Shown: positions 1 through 8,637 of the stretch, piece after piece
Layout of the letters: every line of letters starts with the position of its first letter
How positions within the stretch are numbered: position 1 is the stretch's first letter
Source: CAYQZD01 sp964421875
Lineage (GTDB): Bacteria; Electryoneota; Tariuqbacteria; Tariuqbacterales; Tariuqbacteraceae
DNA length: 43,590 nt
Reading direction: 5' to 3'
Assembly (NCBI GenBank): GCA_964421875.1
Contig: CAYQZD010000018.1
Coordinates: 1-43,590 of the forward strand
Made by a program: the position numbers and the translations under genes
The notes under the pieces: model-generated
Database searches by the model: none
Told to the model about the DNA's origin: nothing
Seen by the model: only the letters and a program-made list of their open reading frames with translations

Positions 1-117
1 CCTGAATCCTCAATCGTGATTGTCATTACCCATACAATTCAGCGAAGAGCCAATATTTTTATGATTTTTACTAGAATGCTTCGCCCCTACAACAGTTAAG
101 ACAAACCGGAGTGCGTA

Positions 118-1833
118 TTATCCTATAACCGGCTTCATTTCTATGCACAACCGGGGGCATTCGGCGGCGCAGACTCCACATCCCTTGCAGTGTTTCAGGT
201 CAATGCTGTATCTTTGACCTTCACCGGCGCTAATCTGAATCGCCGCATCGGGGCAGAAGACATAGCAATTGTCGCAGGAGGGGCAGGCGCCGCAAGAGAA
301 GCAGCGTTGAGCTTCGTAGAGCGCTTCCGATTCGCTCAACACCCGGTGAATTTCGTTGAAATTTCCTTCCCGCTCGTTGATTCTTAATGCCGAAGCCTCA
401 ATTCGAGGGCGGAATTCGAAGTATTCCAGGTTAAGGTCTTCCACTCGAACCACTTTAGAGTCGACTCTCCGCAGGGAGGGTGGGAGGATTTCCATTGCGC
501 GGTCGATTTCCCTGCCCTTTAAATAACTTTCAATCGCAAGGGCGGCGCGTCTCCCGGACCCGATGGCGTGGGAAACTGTTCCTGCGCCGGTGGCGGCGTC
601 CCCTCCGGCGAACACGCCGGGGCGGTTGGTAATCCCAAATTCGTCCGCCGGGATTCCCCAGCTTTCCACCTTCAGTTTATCATCGATGAAACTCAAATCG
701 GGGAATTCCCCGATGGCGGTGATAATCTGGCCGGCTTCAATGGTGAAATTGGAGCCTTCAATCGGAACCGGCCGCCTTCTGCCGGAAGAATCCGGTTCGC
801 CCAGGCGCATCCTGATACATTCCACCTCCGTTATCCGCCCGCCGGAAATGTGCGCCTTAACCGGCGTGGTGAGGAATTCGATGGGGACGCCCTCCTCCAG
901 GCAGGCCTCCACTTCTTCGGAGATAGCAGGCATCTCTTCGCGGGAACGGCGGTAAACTACCGTCACTTCAACTCCCAGCCGGGCGGCGGAGCGCGCCGCG
1001 TCCATCGCGGTGTTGCCTCCTCCCACCACCAAAGCTTTATCCTTGAATTTGGGATTTTCCCCCAGGGCGATGCGCCGCAGGATTTCCACTCCGGCGACGA
1101 CGTCGGGGTGGTCCTCCCCTTCGATTCCCATCGCCCGGCTGCGGTGGAAACCCACTGCGATAAACACCGCGGCGAATTTCTCCCGCAAAGCGGCGAATTT
1201 TATGTCGTTCCCCACACGGACGCCGGTGGCGATTTCCACCCCGGCGGCTTCTAAGGCGGCGATTTCGCGGTCTAACACATCCTTGGGCAGGCGGTAATCG
1301 GGGATACCAACCCGCATCATCCCGCCCGGCAAAGGGTAAGACTCGAATACCTGCGCTGGATAGCCCGCTCGCGCCAGGTGGTAGGCGCAGGAAAGCCCCG
1401 CCGGGCCCGAACCTATCACAGCTACCTTAACGTCGGGGTATTTGAGGTTCTTTCCCGGCAGGGGGGCGTCGGCGTTGACCTCCGCCAGGAAGCGTTCGAT
1501 AGAATGAATGTTGACCCTGCCGCCCTGGGTGTCGCGGTTGCATTCGCTTTCGCAGGGGTGGGGGCAGACCCTGCCGCAGATTCCGGGAAAAGGGGAGGTC
1601 TCCAGAATCAATTCATAGGCTTCGCGGAACCGCCCTTCGCTGGCGAGTTTCAGGAAGCCCGCAATATCGTTTCCCGCCGGGCACTTGGCGGTGCAGGGCG
1701 GTGTGTGGTTTATATACAGCGGCTCGGCGTTGCGCCAGCTTCCGGTGTCGTTGACCGACATCCGTTCAAATGAAGCCGCCATCGGGGGCAGGTCCCGCCA
1801 GCTCTTGAACACCTTTGGTTTATCCCCGCTCAT
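118..1833 (-). CDS. GltD-like FAD/NADPH oxidoreductase fused to a delta-type 2x[4Fe-4S] ferredoxin
   Basis: 571 aa. Predicted electron-transfer subunit of a 2-oxoacid:ferredoxin oxidoreductase. An N-terminal cysteine set (C47, C51, C86, C90, C94, C98) matches the iron-sulfur domain of glutamate synthase small subunits. An FAD-binding Rossmann motif GSGPAG lies at about 141-146 and an NAD(P)-binding motif GGGNTAMD at about 271-278. Near the C-terminus an FAD-closing motif (GVFAGGDAATGAGTV) precedes a region with two 4Fe-4S motifs (CDNCYVFCP and CKGCGVCAAECP, about 515-568) of the PorD type. So it is a GltD-PorD fusion. It overlaps the upstream gamma-subunit gene by 4 bp (ATGA), so the two are co-translated. 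It is too short in catalytic content to be a glutamate synthase: no large subunit is nearby, and the gamma partner argues for oxoacid oxidation. The catalytic alpha and beta subunits are not in the 117 bp that remain before the window edge. Confidence 0.88.
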   Translation of the reverse strand: MSGDKPKVFKSWRDLPPMAASFERMSVNDTGSWRNAEPLYINHTPPCTAKCPAGNDIAGFLKLASEGRFREAYELILETSPFPGICGRVCPHPCESECNRDTQGGRVNIHSIERFLAEVNADAPLPGKNLKYPDVKVAVIGSGPAGLSCAYHLARAGYPAQVFESYPLPGGMMRVGIPDYRLPKDVLDREIAALEAAGVEIATGVRVGNDIKFAALREKFAAVFIAVGFHRSRAMGIEGEDHPDVVAGVEILRRIALGENPKFKDKALVVGGGNTAMDAARSAARLGVEVTVVYRRSREEMPAISEEVEACLEEGVPIEFLTTPVKAHISGGRITEVECIRMRLGEPDSSGRRRPVPIEGSNFTIEAGQIITAIGEFPDLSFIDDKLKVESWGIPADEFGITNRPGVFAGGDAATGAGTVSHAIGSGRRAALAIESYLKGREIDRAMEILPPSLRRVDSKVVRVEDLNLEYFEFRPRIEASALRINEREGNFNEIHRVLSESEALYEAQRCFSCGACPSCDNCYVFCPDAAIQISAGEGQRYSIDLKHCKGCGVCAAECPRLCIEMKPVIG

Positions 1834-2390
1834 TCCGCCCCCGCCGTTTTCACCGTATGATACGCCTCCTGGGCGGCGGCGGTGTTGTCGTCCTGCCGCA
1901 CGGGGATTTCCTCCCGAATCGCCCCGGTCAGTGAATCGATACCCACAATTCCGGTTATCCCCGCCACCATACCCAGCATCGAAGTGTTGACGATGGGCTG
2001 GGTGATGGAGCCCAGCTTATGCGCCAGAGCCACGCGGGAAGCGTCCACCGCGTAAGCCTTGAATTCCGCCGGGAAGTCGAAATGTTCCACATTATGAGGG
2101 CTGTTGACAATGACGGTACCCCCCGGTTTCAAGCCCTGCAGGATGGGGATAGAGGTGGTCAGCGAGGGGTCCATCACCACTAAAATGTCCGGGGCGTAAA
2201 CCTGTGTGCGGAGCTTGATGGGCTTATCGTCGATGCGGACGAAAGTCATCACCGGCGCGCCCCGCCGCTCCACGCCAAAAGAGGGGAAGCTCTGCACATG
2301 TTTCCCCTCCTTGCCGGCGGCGACCGCCAAAAGTTTCCCCGCAATGACTCCCCCCTGCCCCCCGCGGGAATGAAAGCGGAATTCAATCAT
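1830..2390 (-). CDS. porC: 2-oxoacid:ferredoxin oxidoreductase gamma subunit
   Basis: 186 aa, the usual length of the PorC/KorC/VorC family. The N-terminal signature RGGQGGV and the following SFGVERRGAP stretch are typical of the gamma domain, which helps position CoA and TPP in pyruvate or 2-oxoacid:ferredoxin oxidoreductases. First gene of a minus-strand operon, overlapping the GltD-PorD fusion by the ATGA stop/start. No clear Shine-Dalgarno precedes the ATG (upstream is A/T-rich). The substrate (pyruvate, branched-chain or aryl 2-oxoacid) cannot be told from this subunit alone. Confidence 0.9.
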   Translation of the reverse strand: MIEFRFHSRGGQGGVIAGKLLAVAAGKEGKHVQSFPSFGVERRGAPVMTFVRIDDKPIKLRTQVYAPDILVVMDPSLTTSIPILQGLKPGGTVIVNSPHNVEHFDFPAEFKAYAVDASRVALAHKLGSITQPIVNTSMLGMVAGITGIVGIDSLTGAIREEIPVRQDDNTAAAQEAYHTVKTAGAE

Positions 2391-2715
2391 AAAAAGTTAT
2401 TATTATTTGCCGAATAAATCACGCGTTATGTCAGGTCTTTAGCGAAGCGGAGACCTGACATCCGCCTTGTTCGTACGCTCCGGTTTGAATATTCAGACCA
2501 AACGAACAACCAGCGGCATATTTATTATTCGTTATGCGAGATTTAAATAGAGACCCTCGAATAAGGGTTTAACAATGTAATAAACCATATCCAAATTATC
2601 AAGTTACCCTTATGCCAACGGGGTGAAACTTGATTTACCCGAAATTATTGCCTAACTTTTCAGCCAATAGTATGATCAATAATTACAACTCCAATGCTAA
2701 TATCTCAACATCGCA
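2391..2715. repeat. Divergent intergenic region with two inverted repeats
   Basis: This gap separates the divergent porC and mazG genes. At 2429-2438 and 2451-2460 a perfect 10-bp inverted repeat (TGTCAGGTCT / AGACCTGACA) flanks AGCGAAGCGG. Related TGTCAGGTCT fragments recur near 10468 and 12580. At 2598-2634 there is a second hairpin with arms ATCAAGTT and AACTTGAT, extended by ACCC/GGGT after a two-base bulge, loop about 11 nt. Neither is followed by a T tract, so they are not intrinsic terminators. I see no ORF or tRNA here. Confidence 0.55.
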
Positions 2716-3522
2716 ATGAGTGAACCAAACCACAAAATAGAAATCAAACCCGCCAAACACTACCCCGCAGTCGATAAATTAGCGGAAGTCCTGCGCCGAC
2801 TGCGCGCGCCGGGGGGATGTCCCTGGGATAGAGAGCAGACCCATTCCAGCCTGATACCTTACCTCATCGAGGAGGTTTACGAAGCAATCGACGCTATCGA
2901 AACCGGCGGCCGGGAGGCTTTGCGGGGGGAATTGGGCGATTTGCTGATGCATATCATCTTCCACGCGCAAATCGCGGCGGAAGACGGCGAGTTCGATTTG
3001 GAAGAGGTCGCCGCCGATTCTGTGGACAAGTTAGTGCGGCGGCATCCCCATGTGTTCGGCGAGCCGCAGGAACTCACGCCTGAACAGGTCAAGGACAACT
3101 GGGAGGCGATAAAACTCTCGCAGGAGAACCGCTCCCTGCTGTCAGGAGTGCCGCCCAGCCTTCCGGCATTGTTAGCCGCTTACCGGGTGCAGGAGAAAGC
3201 GGGAGGCGTGGGCTTCGAATGGGAAGATATTTCCGGGGTGGAAGCCAAGTTCCGGGAAGAATGGGCGGAGTTCGAGGAATCCCGCAAATCCGGCGACAGA
3301 GAAAAGATGACGGAAGAATTCGGCGATATGCTCTTCGTGCTGGTGAACTTGGGGCGCTATCTGGGAATAGATGCGGAGCTGGCGTTGAAGCGCACGGTTC
3401 AAAAATTCATCAAACGCTTCGAATATATCGAAAAACGCCTGGCGGAAAAGGGATCGTCGCCCCAGGAATCGAACCTTGAAGAAATGGACTCCTACTGGGA
3501 CGAAGCGAAGGATATGATTTAA
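2716..3522 (+). CDS. mazG: Nucleoside triphosphate pyrophosphohydrolase MazG
   Basis: 268 aa, the normal length for a two-domain MazG. It hydrolyses (d)NTPs to NMP plus pyrophosphate as house-cleaning or stress-response chemistry in the cytoplasm. The N-terminal domain begins with the family signature GGCPWDREQTH (about 33-43), followed by the metal-binding helix EEVYEAIDAI and GELGDLL. A second MazG domain follows, with EFREEWAEFEE and the metal-binding EEFGDMLF motif (about 183-220). The start is ATG, with only a weak upstream purine run. It is followed almost immediately (17 bp) by a small membrane-protein gene on the same strand. Confidence 0.95.
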   Translation: MSEPNHKIEIKPAKHYPAVDKLAEVLRRLRAPGGCPWDREQTHSSLIPYLIEEVYEAIDAIETGGREALRGELGDLLMHIIFHAQIAAEDGEFDLEEVAADSVDKLVRRHPHVFGEPQELTPEQVKDNWEAIKLSQENRSLLSGVPPSLPALLAAYRVQEKAGGVGFEWEDISGVEAKFREEWAEFEESRKSGDREKMTEEFGDMLFVLVNLGRYLGIDAELALKRTVQKFIKRFEYIEKRLAEKGSSPQESNLEEMDSYWDEAKDMI

Positions 3523-3539
3523 ATGTGGAACAGCCTGTC

Positions 3540-3776
3540 ATGAAAAATCCTACCGGACTGAATCCGATATTGTCACTTATTGTCGGCTTGCTTTTAGGCA
3601 TGATGTGCCTCTGGTTTGTGTTTATCATCATCTATAATATAAGCCGTCTCCATCAGTTAGGGATTACACTGGTATTCTGGCTGGTCACCGCTGTCGGTTC
3701 CGGCGCCGCCGCCATCGGATTGATAATGAATTATGTCACCGCCCGCCGGGAAGGGAAATATGAGCGGGAAAGATAA
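3540..3776 (+). CDS. Small two-helix membrane protein, function unknown
   Basis: 78 aa from ATG 3540. A GTG at 3525 would add five residues, but the GGA at 3527-3529 is better placed for the later ATG. Two hydrophobic segments (about residues 8-32 and 42-64) are joined by a short polar loop, and the tail is strongly basic and charged (RREGKYERER). This fits a small inner-membrane protein with a cytoplasmic C-terminus. It starts 17 bp after mazG and is probably co-transcribed. I do not recognise a family. Confidence 0.6.
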   Translation: MKNPTGLNPILSLIVGLLLGMMCLWFVFIIIYNISRLHQLGITLVFWLVTAVGSGAAAIGLIMNYVTARREGKYERER

Positions 3777-4185
3777 TGAATTTATATTGACAAAGGCGAG
3801 AAGTCATTATGGCAGCGAAGCGAGCCAGAATCCTTCTTTCCCGGAAGGATTCCGGCTACCAGCTTGTCCGAGAATGCCCCGAATTTGTCTTTCCCGCGAA
3901 AGCGGGAATCCAGAAGTCTTTTATCGTGGCGCAGGATCTCCGCACCCTGCGCCATATACCTATAATTCAATTAGTTGCTGTCGACTGCGGAGAGTCGACA
4001 GCACAATATAGAAGTGAAGAATCTCAATTGAAATTGAATAAAAAAAGAGAGATTCTTCGCTCCGCCTGCGGCGGGCTCAGAATGACAATAGTCTAATGCA
4101 GTCATAATAGTACAAGTCGTTATTAAAGTAATATCAAAAAAACACTTCTAAATAGTAATCCGATTCACCACTCAAGGCTAATACT
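3777..4185. repeat. Intergenic cluster of dispersed hairpin repeats
   Basis: About 410 bp without a credible gene. Several short palindromic units follow one another: a CCCGCGAAAGCGGG-type hairpin near 3892-3909, a GGCGCAGG/CCTGCGCC hairpin at 3928-3953, a GCTGTCGACT/AGTCGACAGC hairpin at 3977-4002, and a GATTCTTCGCTCCGC...AGAATGACA unit at about 4052-4088. The short ORFs read through these repeats on both strands look spurious. The middle two units form a composite element found again at 34420-34500. Confidence 0.7.
3926..4006. repeat. Composite two-hairpin intergenic repeat, copy 1
   Basis: Hairpin A has arms GGCGCAGG (3928-3935) and CCTGCGCC (3946-3953). Hairpin B has perfect 10-bp arms at 3977-3986 and 3993-4002. 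Copy 2, at 34420-34500, has the same order and almost the same spacing. A hairpin-B-only copy sits at 32399-32424 and a degraded one near 27900-27940. Confidence 0.75.
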
Positions 4186-6798
4186 ATGGTAAAATCGAAA
4201 CCGATTTTGGTTATTGCGCTGTCCATCATTTTTTCAATCTCCTCCGGCGATTTGCGGGGGGAAACGGGAGAAACCGCGGTAAGCCAATGGCTCCAGTTGG
4301 GACCCTTGCCCATCCCCAACACCGCCTTCGAAGACGAGGCGTGCGCGGAACGCTGGATAGGGCGGGATTTCATCGATTTGGAGAGTATCGAACCCTCCGC
4401 AGGGGACAAGCTGGTGTGGTTCCCCGGAGTCAGCGCTGAATGGAAAATATTCGCCGGGGAAGCGATAGACTTCGATTCCTCGAAGCTGCAAAGCCCGCAG
4501 ATAACCTGCCTCGCCGCCTATGTCTCGGTCGAACGCCGCGGTACTTACACAGTCCGCGCCGAGACCACCTATCCCGGCGCTCTGTATATCGACGGAACAA
4601 TGGAGGCGAAAATCTCAGTGTCGGCGTCGGAGGAAGCCCCCAACCTGCTTCTTTTCGAGGCGGACTGGCATCGGGGGAAGCACCTGGTTATACTGAAATT
4701 TATCAGACCGGGATGCGACAGCAGCGTCCCCTGGACGGTGAAGGCTTCGGTGTCGCCGCCGACGGATTATCCGGAGGAGTCCGTTTCGGTTTCGATAACG
4801 CCCATACGGGCTTTCACCAATTACTCGGATTACTCTTATTTCAGCGGAGTGTCGGGGCTGGATATCTCCCCGGACGGGAAATTAGCGGCGATGGTGGTGT
4901 CGCAGCGTGATAAGGAGTCTTACAAGTCTCACCGGTGGATTGAAGTGCGTTCGGTCAAAGACGGCAAGTTGGTTCGGCAGATAAAGTTCGACAAGAACGT
5001 GAGCGCACCGATGTTCACCCCTCAAAGCGACGCGTTGTTCTATCAGACCTCGGTGGAGGAGGGCAGGAAGCTGTGGCGTTACGACCTTAAAACCGGCGAA
5101 TCCGAAACGGTTCTGGGCCCGGTAAAGGGCTTGGCGAAATTGCGGATTTGCCGCACCGGACGCTTCGCGGTTTACACTGTGGACGGGAAAAGAGAACTGC
5201 GGGGCAACGACGATTACACGCTGTTCACCGGGCTGGAGGAGCGCTTAACCGACTGGCATGACCAACGGCAGATATATGTGGCGTCATTGGAGTATGGCGC
5301 GGCGCATCCGCTGACCGGCGCCGGAGATTTCGCGGTCGATGACTTCGCGCTGGACACAGAAAAACGACAAATTGCCTTCACCAAGCGTTATGTAATACCC
5401 AACAGACCTTATTTCATTACTGAAATCTGGCTGAAGAACCTAAAATCCGGCGATGAAAAGCTCCTGCTCAGCGCTAAAATCCCCTTCGAGACCCGTCCTC
5501 GGAATTTGACCTTTATTACCGGCGGGGAATACCTTTGTTTCACCGCCAGCAGTCATTTCACCGGCGGGGACGAAGTTGACGGCAGGCTGATGAATTTGAG
5601 CGAAGTGGATATTTACCGCTTGAATCTGAACACACTGGAATTGACCAATCTCACCGGGCACACCCAATTCACGGTCGATGAAAGAGGCGGGACTTTAAGC
5701 GCCCTCTTCTGGAACCGGTCTGACCGGCGGCTCTATTTCCCGGTGATGGTAGGGACTCATAACAAGCTGTATTCTCTTGACATTCGGAAACCCTTGGATA
5801 TCCGCGAAACCCCGATTCCGCATTTTTATATGAAGCGCTTCGATATGTCAATCGATGGTAAATACTGGGTCTTCACCGCCTCAGAATTGGATAAACCGAA
5901 CCGTGCTTTCGTCTATGACGCTAAACGCAAAAAGTCGCGCCTGCTGTTCGATCCCAATCCGGATTTGAAGGACAGGTTCGAATTCGCCCCCTCCGAGCGT
6001 TGGGATTTCACCGACCGCCTGGGGCAAAAGATTGACGGATGGATTCTCTATCCCCCCGGATTCGACCCGGCGAAAAAGTATCCGATGATTGTATATTACT
6101 ACGCCGGGGTCTGGATGCTGGACGAAAGTTTCTATTTCACCTATCACTTCTGGGCGGCGAACGGCTATCTGGTTTATGCGCTTACGCCGGTGGGGGCGAT
6201 GGCGCACGGGGATGATTTTTCAGCCTATCACGTCAACGATTGGGGTGAATTCGCCACCGCGGACATCATCGAGGGGGTGGAAAAGCTGACCGCGGAGAAT
6301 GATTTCATCGATAAAGAGCGTATCGGCTGTTACGGTGGCAGTTACGGCGGCTTTACCACGATGGATTTAATTACAAAGACGGACCTTTTCGCGGCGGCGG
6401 TGTCGATGTACGGGATTTCCAACATCGCCAGCTACTGGGGCGGCGGGATTTGGGGTTACACCTACGGGGATATCGCTTTAACCAAGAGCGCGCCCTGGAA
6501 CCGCAAGGATATCTTCGTGGAGAAGTCCCCGCTGTTCAACGCGGATAAAATCACCACCCCGCTGCTGCTGCTGCACGGCGAAAAGGATGTCAATGTGCCG
6601 GAACTGGAATCCCAGCAAATGTTCACCGCGCTGAAAGTCCTAGACAAAGATGTCGCGCTGGTCAAATTTAAGAGCGAAGGGCACGGTATCGCCGGCAGCT
6701 TTAAAAACTACGCCGCCCACCGGGAGATGATGCTGGAGTGGTTCGACAAGTATCTGAAGGACCAGCCGGAAGGGTGGGAAAGGCGGTGGGAGAAGTAG
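4186..6798 (+). CDS. Secreted prolyl-oligopeptidase-family (S9) serine peptidase
   Basis: 870 aa. Residues 1-25 form a signal peptide (basic start, hydrophobic core), so export to the periplasm or surface is predicted. An N-terminal accessory region (about 30-200) is followed by a beta-propeller-like region (about 210-600) with repeated WD40/PD40-type strands such as DISPDGKLAA. The C-terminal alpha/beta-hydrolase domain carries the S9 triad: Ser719 in GGSYGGF, Asp801 in HGEKDVNVPE and His833 in SEGHGIAG. The family cleaves short peptides or acyl-peptides, using the propeller to limit substrate size. Longer than a typical DPP-IV/acylaminoacyl peptidase because of the N-terminal region. No T9SS C-terminal domain is present. 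It stands alone between a repeat cluster and a four-helix-bundle gene. Confidence 0.92.
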   Translation: MVKSKPILVIALSIIFSISSGDLRGETGETAVSQWLQLGPLPIPNTAFEDEACAERWIGRDFIDLESIEPSAGDKLVWFPGVSAEWKIFAGEAIDFDSSKLQSPQITCLAAYVSVERRGTYTVRAETTYPGALYIDGTMEAKISVSASEEAPNLLLFEADWHRGKHLVILKFIRPGCDSSVPWTVKASVSPPTDYPEESVSVSITPIRAFTNYSDYSYFSGVSGLDISPDGKLAAMVVSQRDKESYKSHRWIEVRSVKDGKLVRQIKFDKNVSAPMFTPQSDALFYQTSVEEGRKLWRYDLKTGESETVLGPVKGLAKLRICRTGRFAVYTVDGKRELRGNDDYTLFTGLEERLTDWHDQRQIYVASLEYGAAHPLTGAGDFAVDDFALDTEKRQIAFTKRYVIPNRPYFITEIWLKNLKSGDEKLLLSAKIPFETRPRNLTFITGGEYLCFTASSHFTGGDEVDGRLMNLSEVDIYRLNLNTLELTNLTGHTQFTVDERGGTLSALFWNRSDRRLYFPVMVGTHNKLYSLDIRKPLDIRETPIPHFYMKRFDMSIDGKYWVFTASELDKPNRAFVYDAKRKKSRLLFDPNPDLKDRFEFAPSERWDFTDRLGQKIDGWILYPPGFDPAKKYPMIVYYYAGVWMLDESFYFTYHFWAANGYLVYALTPVGAMAHGDDFSAYHVNDWGEFATADIIEGVEKLTAENDFIDKERIGCYGGSYGGFTTMDLITKTDLFAAAVSMYGISNIASYWGGGIWGYTYGDIALTKSAPWNRKDIFVEKSPLFNADKITTPLLLLHGEKDVNVPELESQQMFTALKVLDKDVALVKFKSEGHGIAGSFKNYAAHREMMLEWFDKYLKDQPEGWERRWEK

Positions 6799-6844
6799 TT
6801 CATAATTAAGAATTTAGTTTAGTAATATTATACAAGGAGGTATG

Positions 6845-7219
6845 ATGACAGAGAAATCGGAAGAGCAGAATGAAATTCAAGAAAGAAGTTTTGCTTTCGC
6901 TCTAAGGATTTTCAAACTATGCAAGTATCTGGAGAACGATAGGACTGCGAGAATAATATCCCGGCTGCTGCTGAAATCCGGCAGTTCGATTGGCGTAAAT
7001 GTAGAAGAGGCATTGGGAGGCCAGAGCAGGAAAGATATCAACGCTAAAATGTCGATTGCTCTTAAAGAGGCGCTTGTAACCAATTACTGGCTGAGGTTAT
7101 TGCGAGACTCGGAAACCGTCAAAGAAGAGAGGATAGCAAGTTTAATTGAGGAATCGGAACAGTTGGTTAAACTGCTGTCGGAGAATATTGTAACCTCTAA
7201 GAAAAAAGATACTGAGTAA
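6845..7219 (+). CDS. Four-helix-bundle protein (23S rRNA intervening-sequence protein family)
   Basis: 124 aa from ATG 6845. The adjacent ATG 6842 is only 1 nt from the AAGGAGG at 6834-6840, so the second ATG is the better start. Almost entirely helical, with the family pattern of a RSFAFALRIFKL helix, a central SGSSIGVNVEEALGGQSRKD turn and a C-terminal leucine-rich helix. Members were first found in 23S rRNA insertions but are widespread as free-standing genes of unknown function. There is no rRNA here, so this is a free-standing copy. It may follow the S9 peptidase in one transcript (46-bp gap). Confidence 0.85.
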   Translation: MTEKSEEQNEIQERSFAFALRIFKLCKYLENDRTARIISRLLLKSGSSIGVNVEEALGGQSRKDINAKMSIALKEALVTNYWLRLLRDSETVKEERIASLIEESEQLVKLLSENIVTSKKKDTE

Positions 7220-7242
7220 TTGCAAATTCATATTCTTGAATT

Positions 7243-7470
7243 TTGAAATTGTTATTCAGCGTCAACTTAATATCAGCTATCCAGGACCCAGAATTCCGCG
7301 ATTACGAAGCCCTCCGAATTGAGCCTGAGGGTCACTATTACCTTTACCGCTACCTGGCGGAGGAGGGGATAATCATCCGCGCTACGGTTCCCAGCGGCGC
7401 CACTCCGCCGGTTTTCAGGAAGCTCAAGGACGACGCTATTGTTCCCCTTGGAGGGTGGGTGGCGGTGTGA
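7243..7470 (+). CDS. Hypothetical 75-aa protein, possibly a gene remnant
   Basis: The reading frame has coding-like composition after the first codons (EALRIEPEGHYYLYRYLAE) but no good start. The only initiator is TTG 7243, directly after an in-frame TGA and without a Shine-Dalgarno. No signal peptide or membrane segment is convincing. It may be the 3' end of a decayed gene or a small real protein. I do not recognise a family. Confidence 0.35.
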   Translation: MKLLFSVNLISAIQDPEFRDYEALRIEPEGHYYLYRYLAEEGIIIRATVPSGATPPVFRKLKDDAIVPLGGWVAV

Positions 7471-7617
7471 TAGTGGGAAATAATAGTGTCGTCATTTAAG
7501 CAAATTGTGAATGGAATGATATGAGTCAGTGGGCTGTATACCTGAGAAGTGTTCGTACCTGGATATCTCGAGCTTCACAGTAATTCAATTAAACAATGAA
7601 TAGTGGAGAAAAGGAAA

Positions 7618-8052
7618 ATGATCCAGATATTCCCGTATGCTAATATTGTGACCGGCGTGTTAATCATTATCGTGGGATTCCTCATTCACTGGGTCGGTCA
7701 ACTGATTTCTCTAGTTAACTGGGACTATGCCGCCAAAATAGGTATTGCGGAAAAGGGAATGCCGGCTGAATTCAAAGTATATGAACTGGGCATCGCCGCG
7801 GCTGATGTCATCATAGGGTGGATTTACGGAGTCGCGGGAGTGGGTCTCATTCTAAACGCTCAATGGGCTTACAAGCTGGCCTGGTTTCCGGGAGTGATAC
7901 TTATATACCACGGCCTCAGTTTTTGGTTTTGGACTATGAACCAAACGAAATCCGGCCATCACCTTAATTCCAATTCTCTGAGGATTGTGTGGACTTCAGG
8001 GAACCTCATCACCGGTGTCCTGACCGTAATAGTCGCCTGGAACGGGTGTTAG
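7618..8052 (+). CDS. Four-TM membrane protein, paralog of the next gene
   Basis: 144 aa from ATG 7618, with GGAG at 7605-7608 about 9 nt upstream. GTG 7603 is a less likely start. Four hydrophobic segments are visible (about residues 5-28, 55-78, 84-104, 120-142). The second reads GIAAADVIIGWIYGVAGVG and matches GIALADIFIAIPITLAGIA of the following gene, so the two are diverged tandem paralogs. Probably an inner-membrane protein. Function unknown. Confidence 0.7.
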   Translation: MIQIFPYANIVTGVLIIIVGFLIHWVGQLISLVNWDYAAKIGIAEKGMPAEFKVYELGIAAADVIIGWIYGVAGVGLILNAQWAYKLAWFPGVILIYHGLSFWFWTMNQTKSGHHLNSNSLRIVWTSGNLITGVLTVIVAWNGC

Positions 8053-8149
8053 GTATATTTCTTAGCGCCTACGTGCGCCAAGAATGATAACCTTAATAGC
8101 CGGACTCACTTAATGCAAGCAACTGTTAATCAAACAGAAAGGTTTAAAA

Positions 8150-8581
8150 TTGGATATTCCGGTATTGGGCAAGGTGATTCTTTACACCGATATTGTTCTG
8201 TTTGGCATCATCTGCATAATACTTTTAGTGTGGCAGATTAATGTCCTCAGGGGACGCTCAATGAAGAATCCCGATGGTTCTGTCGATGATTGGCATGAAC
8301 AACAAATTTACTATGGAATCGCTTTAGCGGACATATTCATTGCGATTCCTATAACGCTGGCGGGAATAGCGCTCATTTTGGCTGGCAGGAGTATCGGTTA
8401 TTATCTCACAGGTTTGGCCAGTTTCTGGTTTCTGTGGGTAAATGTAGTGTGCACAGCGACAAGTCTGCGATTTGAAAAACCTAAAATAACAATCAACTGG
8501 ATTATCGTGTTTCCGTTTGGGGCTATAATAGGATTGGTATATTTGATCTGGTCTTTAGTCTACTTTAAGGAGATATTCTAA
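8150..8581 (+). CDS. Four-TM membrane protein, paralog of the previous gene
   Basis: 143 aa. The start is a TTG supported by GAAAGG at 8137-8142 with 7 nt spacing, and no in-frame ATG is better placed. Four hydrophobic segments are at about 8-30, 60-84, 88-108 and 114-140. It shares the second-helix signature, the length and the topology with the protein at 7618-8052, 97 bp upstream. No catalytic motif is visible. Function unknown. Confidence 0.68.
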   Translation: MDIPVLGKVILYTDIVLFGIICIILLVWQINVLRGRSMKNPDGSVDDWHEQQIYYGIALADIFIAIPITLAGIALILAGRSIGYYLTGLASFWFLWVNVVCTATSLRFEKPKITINWIIVFPFGAIIGLVYLIWSLVYFKEIF

Positions 8582-8637
8582 TTGTCTGTTGTGAATCTCC
8601 TATAGTAGTTTTGTAGAGAAAACCGAGAAATGTTAAA

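Noticed and set aside
568..1254. 228-codon open frame on the plus strand
   Set aside because: Antisense shadow of the GltD-PorD fusion, which has full motif support.
3465..3475. tRNA T-loop-like sequence GGTTCGATTCC on the minus strand
   Set aside because: It lies inside mazG coding sequence and no acceptor, D or anticodon stems can be placed around it.
3782..4096. Several short frames in the 3777-4185 gap
   Set aside because: All run through hairpin repeats, disagree between strands and lack start signals.
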